Counted from the stretch's first letter, positions 1-9,336 are shown. The stretch: 64,000 nt of DNA from Endobugula sp965214375 (GCA_965214375.1 OZ243947.1:2046001-2110000); one strand, 5' to 3'. Numbers and translations are program-made. Notes: a model not told the origin generated them from the sequence alone.

Positions 1-287
1 ATACTTTACAGTCTTTGCCTGAGCAGGGCGTTAAGTCTGTGCAGATGATTTGCCCGGGTTTTTCTTCCGATTGTCTGGAGACGATAGAAGAAATTGGTGA
101 AGAAAATCGCGAGTATTTTATGGAAGCCGGGGGTGAGCGTTATGAATATATTCCGGCTCTGAATGCGACAGAGGATCACATTCATATGATGACGCAACTT
201 GTTGACAAGCACGTGCAAGGTTGGGATATGTCTGATACACAAGCGGATGAAAAAACGCAACTGCATTTACAGGAAGCCAGTCATTAA
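1..287 (+). CDS. hemH: Ferrochelatase, C-terminal part (5' end outside window)
   Basis: Inserts ferrous iron into protoporphyrin IX in the last step of heme synthesis. The frame is open from base 3, so the gene is cut by the window edge and only about 95 C-terminal residues are present. The segment 'ICPGFSSDCLETIEEI' followed by 'YEYIPALNATEDHI' is the characteristic C-terminal ferrochelatase signature. The gene ends in TAA and converges with the metallopeptidase gene on the other strand, 11 bases away. No abnormality is seen in the visible part. Confidence 0.93.
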   Translation, partial: TLQSLPEQGVKSVQMICPGFSSDCLETIEEIGEENREYFMEAGGERYEYIPALNATEDHIHMMTQLVDKHVQGWDMSDTQADEKTQLHLQEASH

Positions 288-298
288 CACTGGGGTTA

Positions 299-1069
299 TT
301 AATGCTTCAGTGCAGGTTCTAATAGGCTAAGCCAGCTGTCTAACATTTCGCTGTATTGAAACACACAGCGCCCAGCACGCTCTTCATCGAATCCTGTTTG
401 GGTTTTTAGGGCCTTGTTGTTATCAGGATTGCTGCCATAGATGTTACATAGGCGTCGATAGTAACGTTGTATGTCTAAGCTGTGGTCTGCCCACAATTCT
501 TCTTTACTATATTCCTTGACGCCGATGGTATTGATGTAGAAAAGGTCAGCAGCGCTGGCAACAATATCTTCTCCTCCAGTAAAGAAGTGCAGTAATAAAA
601 CATCTGCAAGGTTGTCAGCAGCTTCTTCCTCGCGTCCAAGCACAGGAATATCGTATTGATCTATCAGTGCATGAGCAAACTCGTGAACGATAATATGTAA
701 TAAGGCGTTGCCGGTAAATTGATCGAGTGATGTGTTTTTGTGAGGGAAATTGACGGATTCGTAATGGTCACGAATGTGTGCGATAAAACCATAGGGAATT
801 TCAATGTTATTATCTTGGTACCAGATATCTTCATAATCTCCGAAATACAAAGAGATCGTGTCGGGTGTAGTAAACGTGTGGTTAAGAAAGTGGATGGCTG
901 TTTTTACAGAGGCAGAATCTTGTAAGCGTTTATAAACTTCACGAGAAAATTCATTCTGAGGTTATTCTAATACCAGTCTGATTGTTGTTGAATGAGATTG
1001 TTGTGTGGGGATAAATAATAAACAGAGAAGAATAATAAAAAACAGCAGTACAGTTAACCAAGTCGGCAT
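299..1069 (-). pseudogene. DUF4344-type putative metallopeptidase, interrupted by in-frame TAA
   Basis: The reading frame starts with an ATG at 1069, overlapping the end of the diguanylate cyclase gene by 16 bases. It begins with a hydrophobic signal or anchor segment ('LTVLLFFIILLCLLFIP'), then meets TAA at 962-964 after 'IRLVLE'. It continues in the same frame ('PQNEFSREVYKRLQDS') for about 220 more codons. The downstream part carries the zinc-protease motif 'HEFAH' and a following 'EEEAAD', as in the DUF4344 putative metallopeptidases. The TAA could derive from CAA (Gln) by one C-to-T change. Reinitiation at a TTG at 850 would give a 183-residue protein without export signal. The substrate is unknown. 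Confidence 0.7.
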
Positions 1070-2829
1070 TGATTGCGCCCATTTTCCTTAGCCTCATACA
1101 AGGCTTGATCTGCGCGTTCAAAGACTTCTTCAGCCGTGTCATCGTTACCAAATTCGGCAATACCAATAGAAACCGTCACCGTAAACTTCGAATCTTTGCT
1201 GCGCATTTGTGCTTTTGATAAACGCTCACGAATGCGGTTTAGCATTGTTAATGCATCATCGCGAGAAGTTTCCGGTAGTATCATGACAAATTCTTCGCCA
1301 CCGAATCGCGCCATAAAATCGACTTCACGTAAGCGTTGCGATACCGCTGATGAAACTGCTTTAAGCACTTTATCACCAGTTGCATGGCCGTAATTGTCAT
1401 TAATTTTTTTGAAAAAATCAATATCAATAATCGCCATGCACAGCGGATGTCGATAACGCTTCCAGCGTGTCATTTCCTCATGAATGCGTTCGCTGTAAGC
1501 TTCGCGGTTAGGTAATCCAGTCAGTGAATCGGTGACTGCGCGCAAACGTTCCTGTTCAAGTTGTTCGCGCACATCGGCTTCCTGTTTTTCCATTTCTTTA
1601 ACACGCTCAATTAAAGAGCCAAGTTGTGATGATAATGATTCCCCTTGTGTTTTTGGTTGGCTGCGTGATTCCTTAAGAGCGGATTGAATGGATTTAACTT
1701 GAGTGTTTACAGCGCTTTTTAATGCGCTCATTTCTTCATTTTCAATCAGCGCTTGCGTGATATGGTGTACGCTATCATTAAGATTATGATGCAGTGTATC
1801 CATAGTTTTGCGTTGTTCTTGTTCGGTTTCAATGGCAAGGCCGAGTGCTGTGGTAATTTCTCCCAATTCGTCGTAAACATTTTTTAAATAAAGACGATAA
1901 TTATCATCGGCTCCCATATAGGCTTGAATGACAAAATCACGGATATCTTCAAGTGTTGGCGCTAACTCATACCAGTTCAAACCTTTATCAATACGTTCGC
2001 GAGCTTTAACCGCTTTTTTCTCGACACAGGGTACAATCGGAAACTGATCCAGTAACTCGACCAATATAATAGTGACGCGATCAGAAATTTTTGAAAACGC
2101 AGGTTCATGAACGGTGCGTTCCATGGTGGCTTCAGGAATCAGTGCCTCAGGTATTCTGCGTTCGCGGTAGCGAGGAGTATTATCTTCCACTAATTCTGCT
2201 ACCAATGAATAGGCATCATCATCTTCCACCGCCTCCCACATGGCTTCTGCAGCAGGTTCTTTTGCGGCGTGTGTTGGTGCTAGCGCTTGTAATTCATCGT
2301 TATCTTTTTCTTTGCGGGATAATAAGCTGCTCAACAAGCCGGGCTTGCTAATACTGCCATCGCTAATCGCCTCTTGGTGTACTTGATTTTGCAAATGACT
2401 AAAATCTTCTAGTAGGCGTTTGAGCGTGGCTGGTAATAGAGGGCCTTTGGGGATCGACTTCTTGAAGCGTTTGATAGCTGAACCGCTATCACCGGATTGT
2501 TTAATCGTATGGAGTTGTTCAGCGATGTGAGCCAGCCCTTTATTCACTTCTGACCAGCGCTTTTGTTGGCGTTTGCTGGCTTCCTCAATAATACGATCCA
2601 TAGATTTGATCATGCGGTCAAAGCCGCCGACATCGTTGTTTTTGAGGCTGGAGCGAATCGCAGAAAGACGTTTGTCGATTTCGTTATCTTGACCCTCGGC
2701 AGCATTACCCAGTGTCATGACGGTACGGTGTAATAGAGCCTGCTGGGCGCTAAGCGTTTTTTCCAGGTGTTCCTGTTGGGCCAGTGCGGCGCGATACTTG
2801 TCGCGCCAAGGATTATGATCTTGTGACAC
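1054..2829 (-). CDS. Diguanylate cyclase with long N-terminal coiled region (DgcH-like)
   Basis: Makes cyclic di-GMP from two GTP. About 591 residues with a GTG start. The N-terminal 430 residues are charged and helical with no membrane segment. The C-terminal GGDEF domain begins near 'DSLTGLPNREAYSERI' and has the active site 'RFGGEEF'. An inhibitory-site RxxD ('REVD') lies five residues upstream, so product inhibition is expected. Location beside dsbA and cytochrome c4 matches the DgcH locus of Pseudomonas as I recall it, so orthology is likely but not proven. The start codon lies at the foot of an inverted repeat (2829-2869). The gene is intact. Confidence 0.88.
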   Translation of the reverse strand: MSQDHNPWRDKYRAALAQQEHLEKTLSAQQALLHRTVMTLGNAAEGQDNEIDKRLSAIRSSLKNNDVGGFDRMIKSMDRIIEEASKRQQKRWSEVNKGLAHIAEQLHTIKQSGDSGSAIKRFKKSIPKGPLLPATLKRLLEDFSHLQNQVHQEAISDGSISKPGLLSSLLSRKEKDNDELQALAPTHAAKEPAAEAMWEAVEDDDAYSLVAELVEDNTPRYRERRIPEALIPEATMERTVHEPAFSKISDRVTIILVELLDQFPIVPCVEKKAVKARERIDKGLNWYELAPTLEDIRDFVIQAYMGADDNYRLYLKNVYDELGEITTALGLAIETEQEQRKTMDTLHHNLNDSVHHITQALIENEEMSALKSAVNTQVKSIQSALKESRSQPKTQGESLSSQLGSLIERVKEMEKQEADVREQLEQERLRAVTDSLTGLPNREAYSERIHEEMTRWKRYRHPLCMAIIDIDFFKKINDNYGHATGDKVLKAVSSAVSQRLREVDFMARFGGEEFVMILPETSRDDALTMLNRIRERLSKAQMRSKDSKFTVTVSIGIAEFGNDDTAEEVFERADQALYEAKENGRNQCRLG

Positions 2830-2869
2830 TTAACTTATCCTGCGGTAGAGCTTTTCGGGATAAGTTAAG
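2829..2869. promoter_or_regulatory. 12-bp inverted repeat covering the diguanylate cyclase start
   Basis: The arms CTTAACTTATCC and GGATAAGTTAAG are perfect complements separated by 17 bases. On the minus strand the 3' arm ends at the GTG start codon and contains the only Shine-Dalgarno-like GGAT. In the RNA the ribosome site would be buried in the stem. It lies between the dsbA stop and this start; no T-tract follows, so a simple terminator is less likely. Function is inferred. Confidence 0.55.
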
Positions 2870-2889
2870 TATAGACGGGTATTTGTCGC

Positions 2890-3567
2890 TTAAGACTTTT
2901 TCTTTGTCATGGCTTCACGCTCTTTTTCGACTAAAAAAGCAGCAACTTGAAGCACTTCACGTTGACCACCCTGTACCATGCGGCCTGAAACGCGATATTT
3001 ACCATTGACAATGATTTCAGGTGTGCCGGTAATACCGTATTGGCGTGCACGGCTGTTGGCCTGTTTGACTTGTGATTTTATACCGAAAGATTCAAAGGTT
3101 TTGTCGAATTGCTCCTGAGTCACGCCATGTTTTTCGAATAGCGCGAAAATTTGTTTTTTGCTGACCATGCGTTTTTTTTGAATATGCATCGCATCAAAGA
3201 CTTCTTTATGCATTTTATCCAGTAAATTTAGTGCTTTTGCCGTATAGAAAATATGCGCGTGCATAATCATGGGTTTGTTCCATATAGCGGGTGAGTGTTG
3301 TACATCAACATCCTCTTTTTGCGTTTTTTTCCACGATTCAAACACCGGACGGAACTGGTTACAATGTGGACAGCCGTACCAAAATACCTCAGTCACTTCA
3401 ATTTTATCGGCATTAGCCGTTTTAACGGGCTTGGCAATACGTTGGTAGTGTTCCCCTTCAACATATTTTTCTTTGGCGAGTGGTTGAGCGTTGACAGAGC
3501 TAATCATAAAAAACGATACGATTAGTGCGAAAATAGTGGTTAGTCCGATTGCGGGTGTTAGGCGCAT
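2890..3567 (-). CDS. dsbA: Periplasmic thiol:disulfide interchange protein DsbA
   Basis: Oxidises cysteine pairs in exported proteins. The start at 3567 was chosen because AGGAGAAAG precedes it and a clean signal peptide follows ('FALIVSFFMISSVNAQ'). The thioredoxin fold has the active site 'WYGCPHC', and the cis-proline loop 'ITGTPEIIVNG' lies in the C-terminal half. The length (about 225 residues) is normal. It lies downstream of cytochrome c4 on the same strand, separated by a terminator hairpin. Intact. Confidence 0.94.
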   Translation of the reverse strand: MRLTPAIGLTTIFALIVSFFMISSVNAQPLAKEKYVEGEHYQRIAKPVKTANADKIEVTEVFWYGCPHCNQFRPVFESWKKTQKEDVDVQHSPAIWNKPMIMHAHIFYTAKALNLLDKMHKEVFDAMHIQKKRMVSKKQIFALFEKHGVTQEQFDKTFESFGIKSQVKQANSRARQYGITGTPEIIVNGKYRVSGRMVQGGQREVLQVAAFLVEKEREAMTKKKS

Positions 3568-3658
3568 GGTCTTTCTCCTGATTAGTATAATGTTTATGCG
3601 TAGATGCCTTTTGGACATTTTACATCGGATAAGTTCCCTGATGCCATCAGGCAAATAT

Positions 3659-3682
3659 AAAGGCGACCCGATAGTCGCCTTT
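3659..3682 (-). terminator. Rho-independent terminator after cytochrome c4
   Basis: AAAGGCGAC and GTCGCCTTT form a 9-bp perfect stem with a 6-base loop. On the minus strand the stem is followed by ATATTT. It sits just downstream of the cytochrome c4 stop codon and upstream of dsbA. Confidence 0.8.
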
Positions 3683-3708
3683 GTAAGTGGGTGATGCTGA
3701 ACAGAGGC

Positions 3709-4410
3709 TTAATTAAGGCCACTGATATAGTTGGCAACAGCCTCGATTTCAGCATCGGACATATGTTTGGCAACGCTGCGCATCACTCTGGCATCACCAT
3801 CGGTTGTGCGCTCACCACCGCGGAACATACGCAATTGTTTTGCGATATACTCAGCATACTGACCACCTAGGCGCGGGTATCCTGCAGGATTATTGCCCAA
3901 ACCGCGTGGCGAATGGCAGCCAGTACAAGAAGGTACCCCAGTTTCTAGGTTGCCCGCACGGAAGACGCGCTCACCCAGCTTCAATGCGTCTACTTTAATG
4001 CCTGAATTGACACGTAACGTAGTTTCTTTGGCGCCACTTAACTGCATGGTCTGTTGATTGTAATAGGCCGCTAAATCCAATAACTCTTGGTCGCTCTTGC
4101 CATCCAGTAGGCCTACCATCTCGGCAATCACACGCCCGCCGTCTTCGCCTTTTTGGATCAGTACGAGTTGATTGAATAGATACTTTTCTCCCAGATTGGC
4201 AATTTTAGGGAAGTTGGGTGCCGGACTATTGCCATCATGGCCATGACAACCTGCACAGGTAGCCGCTGCCGTCGCGCCCGCATCGGGGTCGCCGACAGGC
4301 CCTGGTTTGGGCGCTTTAGCGGCTCCAGCGGCATAAGCCAAGCCGGAAATTGACGATACTATTATTGTCGCAGTCATGACAACCACGAAAAACATGCTTT
4401 TATTATTCAT
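3709..4410 (-). CDS. Diheme cytochrome c4
   Basis: Periplasmic electron carrier toward terminal oxidases. The start at 4410 gives a signal peptide ending near 'GLAYAAG'. Two class I cytochrome c domains follow, with heme sites 'CAGCH' and 'CTGCH'. Candidate axial methionines lie in each half ('AEMVGLLDG', 'VMRSVAKHM'). The mature protein of about 210 residues is the usual size. The c4-dsbA pairing and the divergent engB match Pseudomonas gene order. Intact. Confidence 0.92.
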   Translation of the reverse strand: MNNKSMFFVVVMTATIIVSSISGLAYAAGAAKAPKPGPVGDPDAGATAAATCAGCHGHDGNSPAPNFPKIANLGEKYLFNQLVLIQKGEDGGRVIAEMVGLLDGKSDQELLDLAAYYNQQTMQLSGAKETTLRVNSGIKVDALKLGERVFRAGNLETGVPSCTGCHSPRGLGNNPAGYPRLGGQYAEYIAKQLRMFRGGERTTDGDARVMRSVAKHMSDAEIEAVANYISGLN

Positions 4411-4576
4411 TTTGTTGCCCGTTTTTTTATTCTCGCTGTGGTTTGTTCGCCAAGTGGCGCACCGTGTTACCATAGGTGGTGTGTGAATGGCTACACGGCA
4501 TACGGAGCTCTTCCGATTATATACCAAGCTGAGATAACAAACCAAACACCCTATTTTAAAATGTCATATCATCACT

Positions 4577-5212
4577 ATGTCGCGTCGTAATCCCTACCAA
4601 CAAGCTGAGTTTTTGCAAAGTGCTGCACAACTATCCCAGTGTCCAACTGCTATACGTGCTGAAGTGGCCTTTGCTGGGCGCTCCAATGCAGGTAAATCCA
4701 GTGCTATTAACACCTTAACGGACAATAAAAAGCTGGCTCGCACCAGTAAAACACCCGGTCGAACCCAGTTGATTAACTACTTTGCGATCGATAAAAGCCG
4801 TGCCTTGGTGGATTTGCCCGGATATGGTTATGCCAAGGTTCCGCAAAAGATGAAAAAGGAATGGGATCGCAATTTGTCCGAATATCTTCAGCGTCGCGAC
4901 TGTTTACGGGGTTTGATTTTGTTAATGGATATTCGCCATCCTATGCAGGAGTTTGACACTATGATGTTGAATTGGGCGGTTGAAGGCGAGATGCTTGTGC
5001 ATATTTTGCTCACAAAATGCGACAAACTCAAAAAAGGGCCAGCCAACAATACCTTGTTGGCAGTACGTAAGCATTTACAACAAGCGAAAGTCGATGATTT
5101 GGTCAGTGCACAACTTTTCTCGGCATTAAAAAAGCAGGGCGTTCAAGATCTGGTCAATGTACTAGATGAATGGCTTGTTCCCGATGATGGTAGCCCTGAA
5201 TTACCCGAGTAA
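4577..5212 (+). CDS. engB: Ribosome-biogenesis GTPase EngB (YihA/YsxC)
   Basis: Essential GTPase in large-subunit assembly. The P-loop 'GRSNAGKSS' is near residue 34, the G3 motif 'DLPGYGYAK' follows, and 'TKCDK' is G4. Length of 211 residues is typical. It diverges from cytochrome c4, and its last 12 bases overlap the 3' end of the convergent permease gene. Intact. Confidence 0.95.
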   Translation: MSRRNPYQQAEFLQSAAQLSQCPTAIRAEVAFAGRSNAGKSSAINTLTDNKKLARTSKTPGRTQLINYFAIDKSRALVDLPGYGYAKVPQKMKKEWDRNLSEYLQRRDCLRGLILLMDIRHPMQEFDTMMLNWAVEGEMLVHILLTKCDKLKKGPANNTLLAVRKHLQQAKVDDLVSAQLFSALKKQGVQDLVNVLDEWLVPDDGSPELPE

Positions 5213-5968
5213 TTTATTCCATAAAAAATACCCACACATGCAGAAGCACATGATGACGGTTAAAGGACGAATAATTATCTGTCCATTTGACAGTATCAAT
5301 CGGCTGCCAATACTGGCGCCAATAATTTGGCCGATAATCATTACCCCACCAACCAGCCACAAAATTTGTCCACTAAATATAAACACGATCACAGAAGCAA
5401 TATTCGACGCAAAGTTTAGGCATTTGGCGCGAGCAGTGGCTTCAACGATGTTTTGCCCCAGAAGGCCATTATGTACAGAACTGAAAAATGAGCCAGTACC
5501 GGGTCCCAGAGTGCCATCATAAAAACCGATGCTCGGTACAATGCCGTATAAATAGGCGGACGATGAAATCTTGGGGTTATGGTTGCCTGATACCGTATTG
5601 GAATAGCATAGAAAATAGATGGCAATACTGACGAGTACAACCGGAATAAGCCATTCCAGCCAGTCAGCATTAATGATGAGTACAAAAATGGTGCCCGCTG
5701 CTGCACCTGTAGCGCTAGCCAAAAACGCTCGACGAATAGAGCGCCAAGAAACAGCACGCTTATGTAATAGCGTGAGTGATGCCGTGAGTGTTCCTGAACT
5801 GGATTGAACTTTATTGGTCGCTAGTGCGGCTAGAGGCGGGATATTCAGTATCAATAGAGTGGGTAAAGTTAATAGGCCGCCACCACCTGCCAGTGTGTCA
5901 ATCGTACCCGCAATAATAGCGATGAAAAATAACAGTAGAATAACATCGTAAGAAAAAGAGAGTTCCAT
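5201..5968 (-). CDS. TauE/SafE (TSUP) family membrane permease
   Basis: Predicted inner-membrane transporter of the family that moves sulfite, sulfonates or related organic anions; the actual substrate cannot be read from sequence. ATG at 5968 is preferred over the longer form, which would add non-hydrophobic residues. It has about eight hydrophobic segments, the N-terminal 'AGTIDTLAGGGGLLTLP' family signature and the repeated 'FYDGTLGPGTGSFF' loop. Length of about 255 residues is normal. Intact. Confidence 0.88.
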   Translation of the reverse strand: MELSFSYDVILLLFFIAIIAGTIDTLAGGGGLLTLPTLLILNIPPLAALATNKVQSSSGTLTASLTLLHKRAVSWRSIRRAFLASATGAAAGTIFVLIINADWLEWLIPVVLVSIAIYFLCYSNTVSGNHNPKISSSAYLYGIVPSIGFYDGTLGPGTGSFFSSVHNGLLGQNIVEATARAKCLNFASNIASVIVFIFSGQILWLVGGVMIIGQIIGASIGSRLILSNGQIIIRPLTVIMCFCMCGYFLWNKLLG

Positions 5969-6041
5969 AAGAAAGTGATGATAACAGTTCGCAGTTATCA
6001 TACAAGAGTCGTTATATGATGCCTATTGTCAGGAGAGGAAT

Positions 6042-6461
6042 ATGAGAAATGTCATGGGGATGATGTTGTTGGCTGTTATCCCAATCGTGAGTGATGCGAG
6101 TCAATCAATGGAGAGTGTCCAGAGTCTTCAGTGGGACTATCGAATTATTTTTGTACGCAATGACCGCAACCCGCAAGGTGATGTTGCATTATTACAACAA
6201 CAAAAAGCAGACATTGATGATCGCGATATTACATGGTTTGTATTTTATCAGGATAAGGTAGTAACGAACTATATCGGCATGCTCTCGGATAAGTTTTTGC
6301 AAGAGGTATTCGAATCCTACGTAACACAAGACCAACACGTCGTTTTAGTAGGCAGAGATGGTGGTATCAAAGCTAAAGACAATAAGCTGGAGCTTGAACG
6401 CTTGCTGGCATTGATTGATACCATGCCCATGCGGCGCATGGAAATATTACGAAACAATTAA
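6042..6461 (+). CDS. DUF4174-type secreted protein
   Basis: 139 residues with an N-terminal hydrophobic segment ('GMMLLAVIPIVSDA') that may be a signal peptide. AGGAGAGGAAT precedes the ATG. The body resembles DUF4174 proteins (a thioredoxin-like family of unknown role): 'YRIIFVRNDRNPQ', then 'VVLVGRDGGIKAKDNKLELERL'. The stop overlaps the 3' end of convergent hemW by four bases. Function unknown. Confidence 0.72.
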   Translation: MRNVMGMMLLAVIPIVSDASQSMESVQSLQWDYRIIFVRNDRNPQGDVALLQQQKADIDDRDITWFVFYQDKVVTNYIGMLSDKFLQEVFESYVTQDQHVVLVGRDGGIKAKDNKLELERLLALIDTMPMRRMEILRNN

Positions 6462-7582
6462 TCAAATTCGCTAAGTACACTGTTTAAAAAGGCAAATCCG
6501 CGAGTGCTGGTGCATAGTTGTTGCGGATTTTTTTTCATCAGCCCTTGGGTTTGTAGTCGTTGTCGTTTTTCATCAATTGTCTTTAGCGATAATCCTGTGC
6601 GTTCTTCAAAATACTTTGATGGAACTCCCTGCCTTAAACGCAAAGCATTCATCATAAATTCCAGTGTTAATGCATCAGGTTCAATAGGGTTTTCTTTGAA
6701 GGAGACCTTGTCGAGATAGGTGGTTGGTATTCTGGTTTTTTGGCGGCGTAACACTTGCTGATTGTTCACATCGGTAAATTTTCCATGTGCGCCAGCGCCT
6801 ATACCGATATAGTCACCAAATTCCCAGTAGTTGCTGTTATGCTTCGATGCTCTGCCGGGCTGACAAAAGGCGGAAACTTCATAGTGAGTAAAGTTGTTTT
6901 TTTCCAATAGATCCATGCCTGCGAGTTGTATTTCTTCAAGAATGTCGTCAACAGGTAGTGGTGGAGTTTGCCGATAAAAATAGGTGTTAGGCTCAATCGT
7001 TAATTGGTACCAGGAAATATGTTGTGGTTCAAAATCAATCAGTGTTTGCAGATCGTTTGTTGCTTCAATGGTTGTTTGATGCGGTAGGCCATGAATTAGA
7101 TCACAGTTAATATTGGTAAAACCTGCGTGTTTGGCAATCGTAATGGCCTTTTTTGCTTCATTGCAGTCGTGTATACGAACTAACGTTTTTAAATGATGTT
7201 CATTAAAGCTTTGAATGCCAATGGATAAACGATTAACACCCGCATGAAAAAACCCCGAAAACTTATCTTGTTCAGCAGAGCCTGGATTGGCTTCCAATGT
7301 GATTTCAATATTGTCTTCAAAGCCAATCCGTTTTTCTGCAAATTGAAGTATTTTTTCGATACTGTGTGCGCTAAATAAACTGGGAGTGCCGCCGCCAAAA
7401 AAAATGCTGTGTAATTTGCGCCCGTTTACCCAGTGTTGATCTTGTAATAAGTCTTTTTCCAGTTGTTTGATATAAGCTGGTTCGTCAATTGTTTTTGATG
7501 TGTGTGAGTTGAAATCACAATATGGACATTTGAGTGTACACCAAGGGATGTGTACATATAACGATAGCGGCGGTAATTTCAT
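6458..7582 (-). CDS. hemW: Radical SAM heme chaperone HemW
   Basis: Radical-SAM protein related to oxygen-independent coproporphyrinogen oxidase but acting in heme delivery. The Fe-S cluster motif is 'CTLKCPYCDF' near residue 15, followed by 'FFGGGTPS'. HemW proteins lack the extra N-terminal cysteine region of HemN, as here. Length of 374 residues is typical. Its start overlaps the rdgB stop by four bases (ATGA), which indicates translational coupling. Intact. Confidence 0.94.
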   Translation of the reverse strand: MKLPPLSLYVHIPWCTLKCPYCDFNSHTSKTIDEPAYIKQLEKDLLQDQHWVNGRKLHSIFFGGGTPSLFSAHSIEKILQFAEKRIGFEDNIEITLEANPGSAEQDKFSGFFHAGVNRLSIGIQSFNEHHLKTLVRIHDCNEAKKAITIAKHAGFTNINCDLIHGLPHQTTIEATNDLQTLIDFEPQHISWYQLTIEPNTYFYRQTPPLPVDDILEEIQLAGMDLLEKNNFTHYEVSAFCQPGRASKHNSNYWEFGDYIGIGAGAHGKFTDVNNQQVLRRQKTRIPTTYLDKVSFKENPIEPDALTLEFMMNALRLRQGVPSKYFEERTGLSLKTIDEKRQRLQTQGLMKKNPQQLCTSTRGFAFLNSVLSEFD

Positions 7583-8205
7583 TCGGTTAAATAATGACTA
7601 TCTTTTATAGCGGCGAAAAGCATATCTAAAGCTTTGGCACGGTGGCTGATGGTATGCTTGATGTCGGAAGGTAGTTGTGCAGAGCTGCAATTTTTTTCTT
7701 CTACCCAGAATAAAGGATCGTAACCAAAACCATTTTCTCCGCATTCTTCTTCAAGAATAAATCCTTCCCAGATTGCTTGACAGAGAATCGGTGTTGGATC
7801 TTCTGCGTGTTGTAAAAATGCTAGGGCGCAAATAAACTTCGCTTGACGATTTTCTTTGGGTTGTCCAGCTAATGCCGCTAATACTTTTTGGTTGTTAGCC
7901 TTGTCGTTCCCATGTGCGCCAGCATAGCGTGCTGAATAAATACCCGGTGCACCGTTAAGAAAATCAATGGCCAGCCCGGAGTCATCGGCAATGGCTGGCA
8001 GCCCGGTTTTTTGACTGGCGTGACGAGCTTTAATAATGGCATTTTCAATAAACGTCAGGCCAGTTTCCTCGGCATCATCAATTTGATATTCACTTTGTGA
8101 AATAATAGTCATTCCACTGCCGGAAAACATAGTATGAAATTCGCGTAGTTTACCTTGGTTACTACTGGCAAGAATAATGGTGTTGTTATCAGTATTAGTC
8201 GACAT
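7579..8205 (-). CDS. rdgB: XTP/dITP diphosphatase RdgB
   Basis: Housecleaning pyrophosphatase that removes ITP and XTP. The start is placed at 8205 ('MSTNTDNNTIILASSNQGK'). The family motifs 'ASSNQGKLREF', 'ADDSGLAID' and 'GFGYDPLF' are all present. Length of 208 residues is normal. It overlaps the DUF4426 gene upstream and hemW downstream. Intact. Confidence 0.94.
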   Translation of the reverse strand: MSTNTDNNTIILASSNQGKLREFHTMFSGSGMTIISQSEYQIDDAEETGLTFIENAIIKARHASQKTGLPAIADDSGLAIDFLNGAPGIYSARYAGAHGNDKANNQKVLAALAGQPKENRQAKFICALAFLQHAEDPTPILCQAIWEGFILEEECGENGFGYDPLFWVEEKNCSSAQLPSDIKHTISHRAKALDMLFAAIKDSHYLTE

Positions 8206-8650
8206 ACAATTTTTTCGTAATGGTAAAGGTTTTTTCAAGTGACGTGCTGTCAGGTTTAATGAGAACATCCACGTGTAAAATTTCTTCGTTATAGAATCGG
8301 ATCGGTGCTAAATAGTAGGTGGCTTGTGCTTCTTTAATTTCTATAAATGTCAATTCGTTTTTTTGTTGCAAAAGATTGCGTGAATATCCCCGTAAACTAT
8401 CCGGTGCTATGCCATAGCCGCCCGCTTTTTCCACTAGTGCGACGTTAAGGTAAGCCCGCTTTTTGGCGCGATTTAAACCGTAAACGCGAGCAATCTCGGG
8501 AGTAATCGATGAGCTATTGAATATATTGTAATAAACAATATGGTTATCTAGCTCATAAGAAATATTGTCTTGCGAATGAGCAGCATTATTTACCAAAAAG
8601 TAATAGACAATTACCAGAGTAGATATGCTGAACAATTTTCTGCTTGTCAT
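8195..8650 (-). CDS. DUF4426 family exported protein
   Basis: 151 residues with an N-terminal signal peptide ('LFSISTLVIVYYFLVNNAAHS'). The mature part matches DUF4426 proteins, which are regularly found between metW and rdgB in gammaproteobacteria; that placement supports the call. No catalytic motif is seen. Its 3' end overlaps the rdgB start by 11 bases. Function unknown. Confidence 0.8.
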   Translation of the reverse strand: MTSRKLFSISTLVIVYYFLVNNAAHSQDNISYELDNHIVYYNIFNSSSITPEIARVYGLNRAKKRAYLNVALVEKAGGYGIAPDSLRGYSRNLLQQKNELTFIEIKEAQATYYLAPIRFYNEEILHVDVLIKPDSTSLEKTFTITKKLYVD

Positions 8651-8658
8651 GAATTAAA

Positions 8659-9258
8659 TTACTTTTTCGTTAAATGATAAACGGCAGTTTCACCAAATAA
8701 ATTTTTATGGAGTCTTGCCAACCATTGTTTGTTGGTTGTTTCACTGACTACTGTGCTGTCAAGGATGGTGATATCTAGTTCCTCGCATAGCTGTTCAAAA
8801 TCCTTAATGGTACAAAAATGAATGTTGGGGGTGTTGTACCATTCGTAGGGCAGCATATCTGATTTAGGCATCGTGCCTTTGGTGAATAAGTGCCTGCGCG
8901 TTTGCCAATGACCAAAGTTGGGAAAAGTGACAATGCACTCACTGCCGATACGCAACATGTCTTCAAGCACTTTATCCGGGCGTTGCATGGCCTGAATGGC
9001 TAACGTCATAATCACGGTATCATAGCTATTGTCGGCGATATGCCCCAGACCTTTGTTCAGGTCATGTTCAATAACATTAATACCTTTTTTTATGCACTCC
9101 TGAATATAAGCTGGATCGTTTTCCAGTCCAATACCGGTAATATGTTGTTGCTGTTGTAACTGTAATAATAAATCCCCATTACCGCATCCAAGATCCAGCA
9201 CATGAGCCTTCGCTGTTATATAGCGTTGGATTTGATCGAGATCAAGACGCATTGTCAA
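8659..9258 (-). CDS. metW: Methionine biosynthesis protein MetW
   Basis: SAM-dependent methyltransferase-like partner of MetX. The glycine-rich SAM site 'VLDLGCGNGDLL' is near residue 20, and 'RIGSECIVTFPNFGHW' and 'PYEWYNTPNIHFC' are typical of MetW. Length of 199 residues is normal. It follows metX by 78 bases. Intact. Confidence 0.94.
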   Translation of the reverse strand: MTMRLDLDQIQRYITAKAHVLDLGCGNGDLLLQLQQQQHITGIGLENDPAYIQECIKKGINVIEHDLNKGLGHIADNSYDTVIMTLAIQAMQRPDKVLEDMLRIGSECIVTFPNFGHWQTRRHLFTKGTMPKSDMLPYEWYNTPNIHFCTIKDFEQLCEELDITILDSTVVSETTNKQWLARLHKNLFGETAVYHLTKK

Positions 9259-9336
9259 ACCCCTGAAAAATTACCTGCGTTGCCATTACCGCGTTAAAAC
9301 TCGTCTCAACTCCGTCATTTATTAATATACACTCCC

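Noticed and set aside
951..1166. 71-codon minus-strand frame at the start of the metallopeptidase gene
   Set aside because: It overlaps the true signal-peptide frame and the end of the cyclase gene in another frame; a shadow.
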